Shown: positions 19,293-30,971 of the stretch, one piece after another | Layout: each line of letters begins with the position of its first letter | How positions within the stretch are numbered: the first letter of the stretch is position 1 | From: Przewalskia tangutica | Lineage: Eukaryota; Streptophyta; Magnoliopsida; Solanales; Solanaceae | DNA length: 64,000 nucleotides | NCBI GenBank assembly: GCA_029844215.1 | Contig: CM056721.1 | Span: 57,763,815-57,827,814 of the forward strand | Direction of reading: 5' to 3' | Translations under genes and position numbers: made by a program | Notes under the pieces: generated by a model | Told to the model about the DNA's origin: nothing | What the model saw: only the letters and a program-made list of their open reading frames with translations | The model's database searches: none

Positions 19293-22200
19293 TGTTACAC
19301 CCCGTAGTTCCAGGGTATGTATGTGAAGACGTGCGTACGAGAATACGACAATAATTTTGGAAAGAAAGAAAGATGTGATTTTTCGACGAAAAAGTTTCCG
19401 GATTTTGTGAAGGAAAAAGGTTCGCTAATGGGAATTGGATTCCCAGATTTGGTACTCGGACTTTTTGGATTAATTAAGAATTATGGAATTATTTATCCGG
19501 AATTGGTCACGTGGGGCCCACGGGAGGAATTTACGGTTTGTGGGGCCCACTTTATTTTTTTTACGGATATTTTCGGAAGGTGAAATATTTTGGACCAATA
19601 GGAGGGCGACATGTGTCACCCTAGGTGACACTTGGTTGGACGAAAATTATGGGTTTGGTTGGCACGTTTTTTACATGTAAAAGGCCAAAAACATTTGGTC
19701 AAAGTCTTGAAGATATTTTGTGTAGTAGATGGATAAGTGGGACCCACACACACATGGCTCAATCTAGACCACACACTTGCTTTAATCCTAGACCTTGAAT
19801 GTCCTATAAATACCCCCTTAAGTTGCAAGACTTCTTCATCCACACTTGAGAAATTCCAAGGCAAAAATACTCCCTCCCTTTGATGAAGTTCTCGTCCCAC
19901 ACCCCTCCCCCTTAACCAAACTTTGTCCAAAAATTCTTAAAGTCTTAAGTGTTCTTCCTTAGTGTATTAGGAAGACTAGTAACCAAAGGTTAGAAAAGAT
20001 TTCACACCCTTAGCCTAAATACACCCTCTTGGCCGAGAGTTGTCACAAGTTTAGCCTAAGTGTACTTCACTTTTTGGAGTTGAAGTGTTTAAGAGAAGTT
20101 ATTAGAAACTTCTAAGGGTTTCTTGGAGCGGTTTGGAGCGTACAGATTAGGAGCTAAACGTTGCTCAGGATCGACATATAATCTTGGATAATTTTGGGCT
20201 TATCGAGGTAATGATCTTTATCCCCCTATTGTAATTGGAAATTACATGTTGTAGTAATGTATAGTTGAGTATACTATATATAGATTGGATATTAAAGAAG
20301 AAAATTGAATCAGTAATTACATAGAATTTGATTTACTGAGACTTGTAGTATTCTGTGAAGTAGAATTGAACACGTCCGGTTAGGCGTGTAATCCTCGAGT
20401 TGTTGGCACAGTAGCGGGCCTTGATAGGAGGAGATTTTTGTGATAGCGGGGAGATGCTTTGAATTTTCCGTAGAAATATTCTACGAAGAGAACTAGAAGT
20501 TAATAGGCGTTGTATGGCCATTATAGGTGGAAGTACTACGAGTAGCGTATTCTACTTGAAGGGTGGAAAAGGCTAGCAAGGTTGTAGTACTTGGAGCATT
20601 TTGCTAATTGTCGATAATCGTCGCGAGGTATGTGAACCTCTTCCTATCTTTTCTAGCATGATATGTTGTGAACTATGTAGTGCGTAGACGCGTACGTGTT
20701 AAATGAATTTGGTTGATTTAAAACATAAAGTGTTATAACGGCTTTATGGGAAGTTTGTTATAACAACTTTATGTGGGCAAAGAAATGGTTTGTGGTTTTT
20801 AAAAGATAAAAGACTTGATGTGAAATAATAAGGACTTGGGTTGTGTTAAAAAGTTGTGAAACCGCTTTAATGAGAAATGGGTAATTGGGTTTTAAAAGGA
20901 ATAATGTTATATTGATTTCGGAAATGAGAACAAGTATCGAACAAACCACTGCAGCGTTAATAAAGGAAAATGTATTGACTAAGTATTATTATTAAAACCA
21001 GTAGAAACCTCCATCTGCATAGAAGCTAAGATAAGACAAAATTGTATTACATTTTCTAGATCATGGCTGCTTTAATAAGATTGATATAAACAAGAATAAC
21101 CTACTCACACATAAGGCATATGTTACTCAAATTGTTTTAAAAGAGAATTATGTTATTAAGTGATTAAGACTATGAACTACGAAACCTTTCGAAAATAAGA
21201 GACTTGAGTATTTGAAATTAGGCAAACTTGAACTTTTGGAAAAGAATGTTGTTACTTGTCTTTAAAAAGGGAAATTATTTTGGTTTACTTAAAATAATAG
21301 TTACTATGTTGATACTACGAGTGTTGGTATCGGGTGACTTGTGAAAAGAATGGATATATTAAAAGAGAATAGAAATGGTAATTTGCTTGTGCTTGCTTTT
21401 TTTAGCCTTGTTGTTTTTGTGAAAGTCCTTGTGAAAGAATGGATATTGGTAGAATAATAGTATAGTAATTTGCTTTTGTTGCTTTTTTTGCTACCTGCGG
21501 CGCGGTTAATCACCCGGTATATTGTTATCGTTGTTAAATGGACATGTCTGCACCGATGAATAATTTCGGGGGCATGCGGCCATGCGGCGAGTTAATCACA
21601 CGGTATATTGTTATTGTTGTTACATGGACATGTCTGCACCGATGAAAAATTCCGGCATGCGGCTACGCGCGGTTAATCACCGGTATATTATTGTTGTTGT
21701 TACATGGACATGCTGCACCGATGAAGAATTAGGGGCATGCGCCACGCGGCAGGTTGATTACCCGATATATTGTTATTGTTGTTACATGGACATGCTCGCA
21801 CCGATGAAGAATTCCGGCATGTGGCTACGCGCAGGTTGATTACCGATATCGTTATTGCATCCTGGACATGTCTACACCGATGGAGAATTCTGGGGGCATG
21901 TGGCCATGATGCGGGCATGATTGATATTGTGGGCGTGAGACCCTTGGTTATATTTGAGTGATGACTTTGAGGGCGTGAGTCCCTAGTTTGACATGACTGC
22001 TTTTATGTCGTGAACTGTAGTGTGGTTATCATACATGTCTCTGCTTTATTTAGGATCGTTATGATTTCGTTCTGATTTTCGTTCACATACTTGGTACCTG
22101 TTGTACTGACCTCCTTCGGGGGGATGTGTTCATGCCGCAGGTAGAGGTACATCGGTTGTTGATCCTCGTTCTTAGGATCACGCAGCAACAGGAAGCTCCG

Positions 22201-22523
22201 TTTCTCCGGAAGCTTATCTTTTGGTATGTTTCCCCGAGTTTGTAAGTTTTTGTACATTCAGGGGTATGGCGGGGCCCTGTCCCGTCATAGTTGTTGTAAA
22301 AATCTTAGAGGTCTGTAGTACTGTTGTGGGCAGGGTTTGTAAAGGATTGTAACTGTTCGGTTGTATGTATATACATGAAGGTGACCGTTTTAGTTAGCAT
22401 GTTTTCTTATTTTGTATCTTGTTTCCTGTTTAAGTTTTTATTTCCGATGATTTTCTCTGATGTAGTATCACTAGGGTGCCCAGGGTAAGGCACCAGTCGC
22501 GGGCCCGAGGTCGGGTCGTGACA
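19293..22523 (+). repeat. B 3' LTR
   Basis: Partner of the LTR at 13737, ending GGGTCGTGACA at 22523. The first 1 kb is almost identical to the 5' LTR. The minisatellite and the region around 20310-20420 differ by many small scrambles at CTG/CAG words, for example GAACTGTAATTAC against GAATCAGTAATTAC. Confidence 0.92.
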
Positions 22524-22748
22524 TATACCCCACGTATACTATGTACTCCGACAAAGGTCAATCGTAAACAAAATCTTTTACTCAAGACGGCCTCGCATCT
22601 AAGATCTCCACGTATAATATTCTAAGGCTCACAATTTCCCTGTCCCCAATCTTACCTTTTCAACTAACCATGTTTTCAATCACAATTAACACAATGCTAT
22701 CAAAACATAACACTTAAAATATACTCATCTTATCACACATACTAATCT
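22524..22748 (-). other. G non-coding sequence after B
   Basis: Continuation of G's block between gag and PPT, resuming with TATACCCCACGTATAC as in 40999-41019 of D. No frame or motif beyond similarity to the same stretch in other copies. Confidence 0.6.
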
Positions 22749-23561
22749 CTAGAGGGTTAAGGATATACATGTATCTACTGCTTCACTTCCCCTTTGTCGT
22801 TCTAATCAATCCTGCCCTGTTGGGCGCATAACTAGAGAAGGTGATGAACTAGCCACTGATCCTGAAGGCTGAGTCTCTACATCAGTGCTATCCCTGATCG
22901 GACAATTCCTCGCAAAATGGCCCTGCTGGCCGCATGCATAACAATTTGCCGAAGTAGTACGACACTCCCCACCATGACGCCTACCACAACGGCCACACCG
23001 AGGTGGGGGTGGCCTCTATGGCTAACACCCCTTCCTCTCCGAACCACTGAATCCGCAACTAACCCGGTAGGCTGAGTCCTCCTACCTGTATCCCTCCTAC
23101 TAGGACATTCTCTCCTCACATGGCCCTCTTCTGCTGATCCTGATTAATCCGTCGATCTCTTCGTTCCTCAGCCTGCTGCGCATAAGCCTGTACGCAGGCC
23201 ATGTTCATGCCTGACTGAAGAGCTACTCTTGCACAACCCTTTACTAGATAATCGTCTAGACCCGTGATATATCGGTACATTATATACTCTCTGGTTGCTG
23301 AATCCCTAGCTAGTAACAGGGCCGTCTCTTCGCAATCCATATTTTCTGCCCCTGGTCGTGGAACTGAAGGTCCAGATATCATGGCCGCAGTAGGAACTGC
23401 TGCCGCTGTGCTAAACTCTGCTGGGGCTGGCGACGTCGCAGAACTCCCCGAATGAAGTACCACCTCAGGTGATGATTGGGCCTGCCACGTAACCTCGTGC
23501 TCTACTCGCAGCCTCCTCGCTGCTTTGCCCTTCGGGCCTGGTTGCCTTGCGGCGTAGGCAT
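22749..23561 (-). pseudogene. gag: G gag remnant, core-deleted
   Basis: On the minus strand ATG at 23561-23559 begins MPTPQGNQARRAK. A 115-codon frame (23463-23116) reads MVLHSGSSATSPAPAEFSTAAAVP, then a conserved YRYITGLDDYLVKGCARVALQSGMNMACVQAYA. Relative to B and E the Gag core between these parts is missing, at the same place as in F. After a frame change come zinc-knuckle residues near 22890-23010 (CGRRHGGEC and CYACGQQGHFARNC). The stop TAG is at 22751-22749. The product would be a shortened RNA-binding Gag; frameshifts break it as written. Confidence 0.83.
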
Positions 23562-23749
23562 AATCGCATAAGAATACGTCAGAAGGAGTCCAACTTACAA
23601 CACAGCTCTAAGGCACGATCTCAGAGTGAGAAGAAATAGAAACCAATCCTAGATATCCCATAGCCTCCTGATTATAGGTGTGGTGCACAACACGCCGATA
23701 ATCAAGACTCTACTAGATACGGTCTGTAGACACTTTCCGAGGATTAACT

Positions 23750-23761
23750 GCTCTGATACCA
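23750..23761 (-). other. G primer binding site (initiator tRNA-Met)
   Basis: Reversed TGGTATCAGAGC, a perfect 12-base match, four bases from the LTR end at 23766. Confidence 0.92.
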
Positions 23762-23765
23762 CTTT

Positions 23766-24381
23766 TGTCACGACCCGATCTCGGGCCCGCGACTGGTGCC
23801 TTACCCCGGGCACCCTAGTGATACAACATCAGAGAAAATCAGCGGAAATAAAAACTTGAATAGGAAACAAAATACAATATAAGAAAACATGCTAACCAAA
23901 ACGGTTACCTTCATGTATATACAATAACCGAACAGTTAAAATCCTTTACAAACCCTGCCCACAACAGTACTACAGACCTCTAAGAATGTAACAACAACTA
24001 TAATGGGACAGGGCCCCGCCATACCCCTGAATGTACAAGTACCTACAATGACAGGGGACTATACCAAAAGATAAGCCTCCGGAGAAACGGAGCTTCCCAA
24101 CGCCGAATCACGATCCTATGGCGAGGATCAACAATCGTGTACTCTCTACTGCGGATGAACGCAGCTCGGCCAGAGGTCGATCCAACAGTACCAAGTATGT
24201 GAAACTGAAATATCAGTAATGAAATCACATTTCATCATTTTATAAAACCATTTCGCAATAAGTAAACAAGAGTCAAGGCGGACGCATATCCCCAAAATAA
24301 TCACTCACACATAACTATGGGTCTCACGCCCATAATATCAATCATGCCCGTGGAACTCATTCCTCACTGCCGGCAGTACAT
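23766..24381 (-). repeat. G 5' LTR, 3'-terminal segment
   Basis: Starts as reversed TGTCACGACC and runs right, through the hairpin region and 'gcccataatatcaatcatg', to the D insertion point. The remaining 2.5 kb of this LTR is at 60768-63286. Confidence 0.87.
24377..24381. repeat. TSD TACAT of element D (left copy)
   Basis: TACAT precedes D; an identical TACAT follows at 60763-60767, 36 kb away. This exact match ties together the two ends of the largest nested element. Confidence 0.92.
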
Positions 24382-24950
24382 TGTCACGACCCGACCTCGG
24401 GCCCGCGACTGGTGCCTAACCCCGGGCACCCTAGTGATACAACATCAGAGAAAATCAGCGGAAATAAAAACTCATAAAATATAAACAGTGAAATAAGAAA
24501 ACAAGCTAACCAAAACGGTTACCTTTCTATATATATAAATAAAAACTTGAACAGTTACATCCCTTTTACAAACCCTGCCGACAACAGTACTACAGACCTC
24601 TAAGAGTGTTATAACAACAACGACGGGACAGGGCCCCACCATACCCCTAAATGTAAGTACCTACAACGACAGGGGACTATACCAAAGATAAGCGTCCGGA
24701 GAAACGGAGCTTCCCAAAACGCTGAACTGTGATCCTATGAGCGAGGATCAACAACTGGTATACCTCTACCTGCGGCATGAACGCAGCCCCCCGAAGGAGG
24801 TCAGTACAACAGGTACCAAGTATGTGAAACTAAAAATACTGTAAATGAAATCATAACAGTCTATATAAAAAACAGGAGACATGTATGATAACCAAACTAC
24901 AGTCCACAATATATAAGCAGTCATGTCAAGTCAGGTACTCACGCCCTCAA
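24382..24950 (-). repeat. D 3' LTR, segment 1
   Basis: Begins reversed TGTCACGACCCGACC and stops at the C insertion. It matches 57085-57645 of the 5' LTR. It includes the paired-hairpin region near 24780-24812. Confidence 0.87.
24946..24950. repeat. TSD CTCAA of element C (left copy)
   Basis: CTCAA before C and an identical CTCAA at 34406-34410 after it. The joined text 'cgccctcaaagtc' matches the uninterrupted copy of D's other LTR near 57632-57645. Confidence 0.92.
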
Positions 24951-27900
24951 TGTCACGACCCGAAACTGGGCCCGTGACTGGTGCCTTACCCCGGGCACCC
25001 TAGTGACACAACATCAGAGTAATCAGCGGAACATAAAACACATACGTGAAACAAATGAAGTACTAAGCGATGTCTGGAAAACTTGCCTTTCGCATATATA
25101 TAAACAACAACTCTTTCAATCATGAACATCTTAATCCTTTTACAAACCCCGCCACAACAAGATTCTGGACCTCTAAGAATGATATGACAACAACGACGGA
25201 CAGGCCCCGTCATACCCGAATGTAAGCACCCACAATAACAGGACTATACGAAGATAAGCCTCGGAGAAACGGAGCTTCCCAAAGCTGAATCGTGACCCTA
25301 AGATCGAGGATCAACGATCGTGTACCTTTACTGCGGCATGAACGCAGCCTCGGGGAGGTCGATAACAAAAAGTATGTGAAATCAAAATATCAGAATGAAA
25401 TCATAGTAGTCTATAAAAGCAGAGACATGTATGATAACAAAACTACGATTCACAATAAACAAGCGATCATATCAAGTCGTGACTCACGCCCTCAAGTCAT
25501 CACTCAAATATAACAATGGGTCTCACGCCCACAACATCAATCATGCTCGTGGAATACCTTCCTCACTGCCGGCAGTTTATGATATAAAAGCACCAAGGAA
25601 CACACATGAACACCGGGTCCCACTGTGCCATAATAACACCGCATGGTAAGTGCGAAGGCATAGCCGACTACTAACACCTACGCACCAACAAGGTCATGAA
25701 TCAGATCATAAGATCTGTCTGCATCGTCACATGATCAAAGCCGCCACTTGCCCGCGATCTAATGTGCGCGTCTAGCCACGAACTTTCCGCAGCTCGCGTA
25801 GGCCAATCTCATCGCCCGCGTGAGGTATTCCCGCGTCGGTAGCTACTCCCGCATCGTCACGGACTTCGCATCCGCATGGCCACACGGACCGCGTGCCCAT
25901 AAAGGACGACACTAACCTGGAACTCTCGTAGCTCGCGCATAGGCCCACAGGACTGCGCATGAGGTATTCTCGAATCATAGGTCCATCGACCGCCTGAGTC
26001 TACCCCGCGTCGGAGGCCAACCCGGAATCATCTCAAGAGATGAGTGATGTAAAATACTAACACAACACTTATCGTTAAGCAACATAAGCACAACAAAGGA
26101 AAACCCTTTACACAACATCACAAGATACTAACACACGTAGCATCCTAGCATGTTTACTTATCAATCAACAAGAAAGTATTACTGTGCTATCACAAACCAA
26201 CACAATCAAGTTATACACACAAGGTACTTCATACATTAACTCTTTAAAAGATACGTTACATTTACAATGTCACACAATACGTAGTATAAAAATAGAGTGA
26301 CTATCCTTTTAAAGTAAATCAATTACTTCTCTTTGTAAAATCAAGTAGCAACATTCTTTCCAATGATCAAGTTTGCCTAATTTCCAATGTTCAAGTTTCT
26401 CATTTTAGAAAGGTTTCGTAGTTCATAGTATTAATCACTTAAGACTATCATTCTCTTTAAACCATCCGAGAAACATAAACCTTATATGTGAGTAGGATAT
26501 TCTTGTTTATAAAAATCTTATTACAAAGACCATGATCTAGGAAATATCATTTTGTCTCATCTTAGCTTCTATGCGGATGGAGGTTTCTCTGGTTTTATTA
26601 ATACTTAATTAGTCAAAACATTTCCTTTTATTAACGCTGCAGATGGTTTGTCGATACACACTGATTTCCAAATCAAGAAAACATTCTTAAGCCGTTATAC
26701 CTAACTTCCCATAAAGCTAGTATAACTCTTAAGTTTTCAAAACCAAGTATTACTTCTTCTTTCAAAATGATTCAAAATCTTTTGAAATACTTCAAGTTCT
26801 TTATTAACACATAACAAGCGATTATAGTTCAAACCGATTACCTTAAAAAAACCACATGTATTTTCTTACCAACATAAAGTCATATAACCAACTTCCCATA
26901 AAGCCGTTATAACACTTTATGTTTTACACCAATCAAATACATTTAGCACACGACGTCTGCGTACTACATAGTTCACACATATCATGCTAGAAGAGATAGG
27001 AAGAGGTTCACATACCGCGGCGAGTATCGACTAATAGCAAAACGCTCAAGTACTTCAAACCGGCTACTCCTAAGCCAGTAGATCGCGCCATACGTAGTAC
27101 TTCAACCTATAAGGCCCCAAGACGCTTATTAACATTTAGATCCCTTCGAGAACATTCTACGAAAAATTCGCAAGACTCTCCCAACAGCAGCGTAAATCTC
27201 CTCTCTATCTGGCCGCTATCAAGCCAACCGAGGGGTTTATACATCTAACCGGACGTACAATTCTACCTCACGAAAAAGCTACACAAGTCTATCTGAATAC
27301 ACCCTATGTAAAAACATTCGAGACTCTTCTTTCGAAAGGTTTCTTATTATTCGGGCTTAAGTCAAAAGACATCACGACAACAACGTTGATTCTACATATA
27401 GTATACTTCAACTATAGTCTAACAATCATGTAATTTCCAATTACAATAGAGGGACAAGATATTTACCTCGATAAGCCCATAATTATCCAAGTATAAAGTC
27501 GATCCTGGGCAATCGTTTAGCTCCAACTCCGAGCGCTCCAACCCGCTCTAAACCACCCTTAGAAGTTCTAACCAACTTCTACACAATACTCCAACGGACT
27601 ATGGAGATTTTCCTAGGGTTTCGGTTTTGTGACTGACGGGAAGTATAATAGTATTTCTGGGCTTTTCATATAGGTATAACCTTAGAATACTACAAGGTAT
27701 ACGGCTAAGGTAATTTGGGCATTATAACAATACTTGAGAGTATTTCTACACCACAAAGGGGGGGTATATTATACGAAAGCAACTAGGCAGTGGGTACCCC
27801 ACGGCCACACTACTGTGAGGGGAGAGGGCTCTCGCCAAGGGGCCTTTCAAGGGGAGAGGCTCTTGGACGAGAGTCAACAAGAGGGGAGAGGGAGGGATTT

Positions 27901-28368
27901 TAACACTTAGAAGATTTGTGGAAAGGATGAAGAATTCATCAAAGGGAGAGGGGTATTTATAGCACAAGCCAAGGCCAACCAATGGCCAAGATCTTGCCAA
28001 GTGCATAGCAAGTGTAGGGCCAAGATCTTGCCAAGTGCACCTTATCCATCTAACACAAAAATATCCTACCAACCCTTGACCAAACAAGGCCAACTTTCGG
28101 CCACCTTTACCGCCCCCACTCCACCAATGAGAGGGTGCCAAGTGGCGCCCTCTTGTTGGTCCAAAATGTTTCGTCTCTCAGAAAAATCCGCAAAAATTAA
28201 AAAAGACATAGCCGGAATTTTCCCTACGAAAGCTGTGAAAACGTTTCGTCGAAAAACGACTCTAATCGGGTGTTGTGAACAAAGTGAAAATCGTCCAAGC
28301 CTTACTCTTAAGTTCAAATTTTCTACGTACGTCCTTACGTACATACTCTGGAAATACGGGGTATAACA
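24951..28368 (-). repeat. C 3' LTR
   Basis: Reversed LTR starting at 28368 and ending TGTCACGACC at 24951. TATA box reversed at 27954-27961. Minisatellite of the 'gcgtgaggtattc' type at about 25770-26030. Confidence 0.9.
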
Positions 28369-28859
28369 TTCTCCCCTCCTTAGAAACATTCGTCCCGAAT
28401 GTTCTTTCTAAGTCTCAAAACAAACGCGCGCCAGTATAGTCTTCACTACTATGCTTACGAGAACAATCCTTGCCACACATGGCCACAGAAACAACTTGCG
28501 CAAAAAGCTTACATCCAAGTCCACGAGGAAACACCTCTAACATCACCATAACACCTCTCACCGGGGTCTAAAATATACTTCCTTCGCACCTTCTCTTTAC
28601 AAAAGAAATGATACCACTTTTGTCACTTTGCCGCGAGGTTCTAGTGTCACTCCGGCGACCCAACAAATGGTACCGGCCGTATGCGATCCACGAGGTCGTC
28701 AGACACTCAAACTCTTACCACATTTCGACATCGCTTGATTTCCAAAACTCGGGGTTACTATCTCTAACGTGGTCATCATTAACTGGGAACACTCTGGATG
28801 GATCTCCGATACTTTCCCGAACATAACAATACGAAAGACCGGACGTACTGCCTCCTAAG
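28369..28859 (-). other. C polypurine tract, hairpin and non-coding sequence
   Basis: Minus-strand purine tract 28369-28381 and pre-PPT hairpin 28385-28403. The rest matches the pre-PPT stretch of D and F (for example the 'aactgggaacactctggatgg' type text near 28780). No gene. Confidence 0.75.
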
Positions 28860-29480
28860 TCGGACGGCAAAAGCTAAAATATAGGCAACCTGGCCTATTC
28901 TTCACATGAACTTAAAAAGGCCCAAAGTAACTCGGGCTAAGTTCCCTCTGTTTTCCAAAACTCGTCACACCCAAACCGGTGGTACTTTAAGAAGACCGAC
29001 CGTCAACCTGAACTCTAAGCGTCGTCGCTGATTATCCGCACGATTTCTCTGAGCTGCCAGAACCTCTTCTAGACAAGCTTCTCACTATCCACAGTCTGCT
29101 GGAACAAGCCTGAACCAACTGTCTGAACCTTGCCAACATCGAACCAATCGACCGACAACTTACACTTCCGCCCCTACAAGGCTTCAAAAGGTGACATCCG
29201 AACACTGAAATGGTAGCTTAAACACTCCCTCCACAGGAGACAACAATCTCCACAACTACCCCTGAAATCCAACCACTGGCCCGAGGGCGAATGCGATTCT
29301 GAGACTCACCTGAGTTCCTAACCTTGCCTGGCAAAACCTCCAGAAAAAGAAGCCGAGTAACACTGGCTCCATCATTCGTCTTAAGGTGTAGGTAGGCACC
29401 TCGTGCAGCCCTACAACCTTTCTGATGCAACATCTCGCATAACCCTCTGTCGAGAAAACGGTCGAGCGAAGAACACGATG
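28860..29480 (-). pseudogene. pol: C integrase remnant
   Basis: Minus-strand text encodes broken pieces of integrase: a GYARCCIRKVVGLHEVP-like stretch near 29400-29450, MSPFEAL near 29190, and VDWFDVGKVQTVG near 29130. Parallel segments occur in D and F at the same place in the element, so the remnant predates these insertions. Heavily frame-shifted, with no chromodomain recognised. Confidence 0.65.
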
Positions 29481-29997
29481 GGCTGCCCCATCGACCACCA
29501 CCGGCCGAACGTATCCACGAACTCAGACGCTGGTTAACTAAACTTGGGCCCAACACCCTCGTGATCCCACCACCCACGTGACCACCACAACCGACCACCA
29601 ACAAACAGTGTCGCGGGTTGACCGCAACGCGCCTCAACCCGACCCGCAACGCCGCACAATACTAGCTCCCGATCCGAACAATCTCACTTAATCACGTTTG
29701 AAAACCAAGCGGTATTCTTAGCTCAACTACCCCTTTCATTCCACACTACTGGGGACCTATCCCAAACATAACTCACGCGGCACTATGCACTCCGATAAGG
29801 GTCAAACATAACCCTACACCTATGCTCGCGATGGCCTTACCTCTAAGGTCTCTACGTATAAAACTCTAAGGCTCACACCTTCTCTATCCCCCAAAATCTT
29901 ACTCGGTTAACCCATCATGATTTCTAATCACAACTAACACACTGCTATCAGAACATAGCACTTAAGGTATACTCACCTTATCACATATACAGATCTC
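29481..29997 (-). other. C non-coding block
   Basis: The block between gag and integrase remnant, aligned with F 49390-49900. The twin hairpins are partly decayed here: GGGTTGA and TCAACCC words persist near 29617-29640, while the TTGTTCC/GGAACAA pair is broken. Confidence 0.55.
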
Positions 29998-30769
29998 TGG
30001 AGGGTTAAGGATATATCTATATCTACTGCTTCACTCCCTTAGTCGTTCTAATCAAACACGCCTGCAGGCGCATAGCTGGAAGATGACGAACTACCCACCG
30101 ATCCTCAAGGCTAAGTCCTCCTACAAGGACACTCTCTCGACATGGCCCTCGACGGCCGCAGTACAACAAGTACCAACTAAAAGACGACATTCCTGATGGC
30201 GTCACACCGCGAACACCGAGGGAAAATCGAGTCCGGCCGGCCGAACCTACGCAGTAGCCGGAACCTAAGCTCGAGCTCACCAACTCCCGCCTACCCCGAA
30301 CGCCCCGAACCCCGTGGGACCTCTCTGCACCGTGGATGTGCAAATCTAATCACGCGAGGCGACTCGCCTCGAAAGTTACCAAAGGACCTTGCCGCCCGCC
30401 CTCTTCTACCGCCCTTCAACCCGTCGATCTCTACACGCCTCGGCTGCTGCACATAAGCCCGCATACGTGCCATGCTCAAGCCTAATCAAGAATTACTCTT
30501 GCACAACCTCTCTTAGATAGTCATCAAGACTCGCGTACATCGGTATACTCTATACTCACCGCCCCCGGCCGCGGAATCGGCGTCCAAACATCGTGCCGCA
30601 GCAGAATCGCCGCCGCCGTGCTAAAACTCTGCTGGGGCTAGTGGCGTCGCAGAACTCCCGAATGAAGCACTATCCTAGGTAATGATTGGGCTGTGCCTCG
30701 CCACCCTCCGAACTCTACTCGCAGCCTCCTCGCCGCTTGCCTCCCGGCCGGGTTGCCTACGCGAGGCAT
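29998..30769 (-). pseudogene. gag: C gag remnant
   Basis: Minus-strand ATG at 30769-30767, followed by a proline/alanine-rich N-terminus and VLHSGSSAT near 30640-30670. The core-deleted layout of F and G is recognisable by the short distance to LDDY-like sequence near 30510-30530. The zinc-knuckle region near 30050-30200 is too scrambled to read, and the terminal TAG is lost (CTCCAGAG). Non-functional as written. Confidence 0.7.
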
Positions 30770-30955
30770 AACGATAAGGAAATAATTTCGCGAGGGTCCA
30801 ACTTACAACACGGCTCTAAGGCACGATCTCGAGTGAGAAGAATAGAAACCAATCCTAAATACCCTATAGCCTCCTCGATTATTGGTGTGGTGCACAACAC
30901 ACCGATAATCAAGACTTCATCGATACGGTGCAGAGACACTTTCCGAGGATTAACT

Positions 30956-30967
30956 GCTCTGATACCA
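30956..30967 (-). other. C primer binding site (initiator tRNA-Met)
   Basis: Reversed TGGTATCAGAGC, a perfect match, four bases from the 5' LTR end at 30972. Confidence 0.92.
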
Positions 30968-30971
30968 CTTT

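Larger units (their letters stand above)
13737..22523 (+). mobile_element. Element B: complete gag-only LTR element
   Basis: An 8787-bp element with LTRs of 3267 and 3231 bp around an internal region of only 2289 bp. It has a perfect initiator tRNA-Met primer site, a gag remnant with two zinc knuckles, about 0.9 kb of non-coding sequence, the pre-PPT hairpin and a polypurine tract. No protease, reverse transcriptase or integrase is visible. It would depend on proteins from an autonomous relative. It lies in G's internal region in opposite orientation. Confidence 0.92.

Noticed and set aside
23766..24960. Three LTR ends in a row read as a tandem LTR array
   Set aside because: Each later start (24382 and 24951) is explained by an insertion with an exact target duplication whose right copy is found far downstream.
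27746..28389. ORFs of 107-143 codons in the C LTR, and the similar 186-codon ORF at 33821-34381
   Set aside because: They are readings of the LTR's 5' part including the TATA region; low complexity and no protein family.
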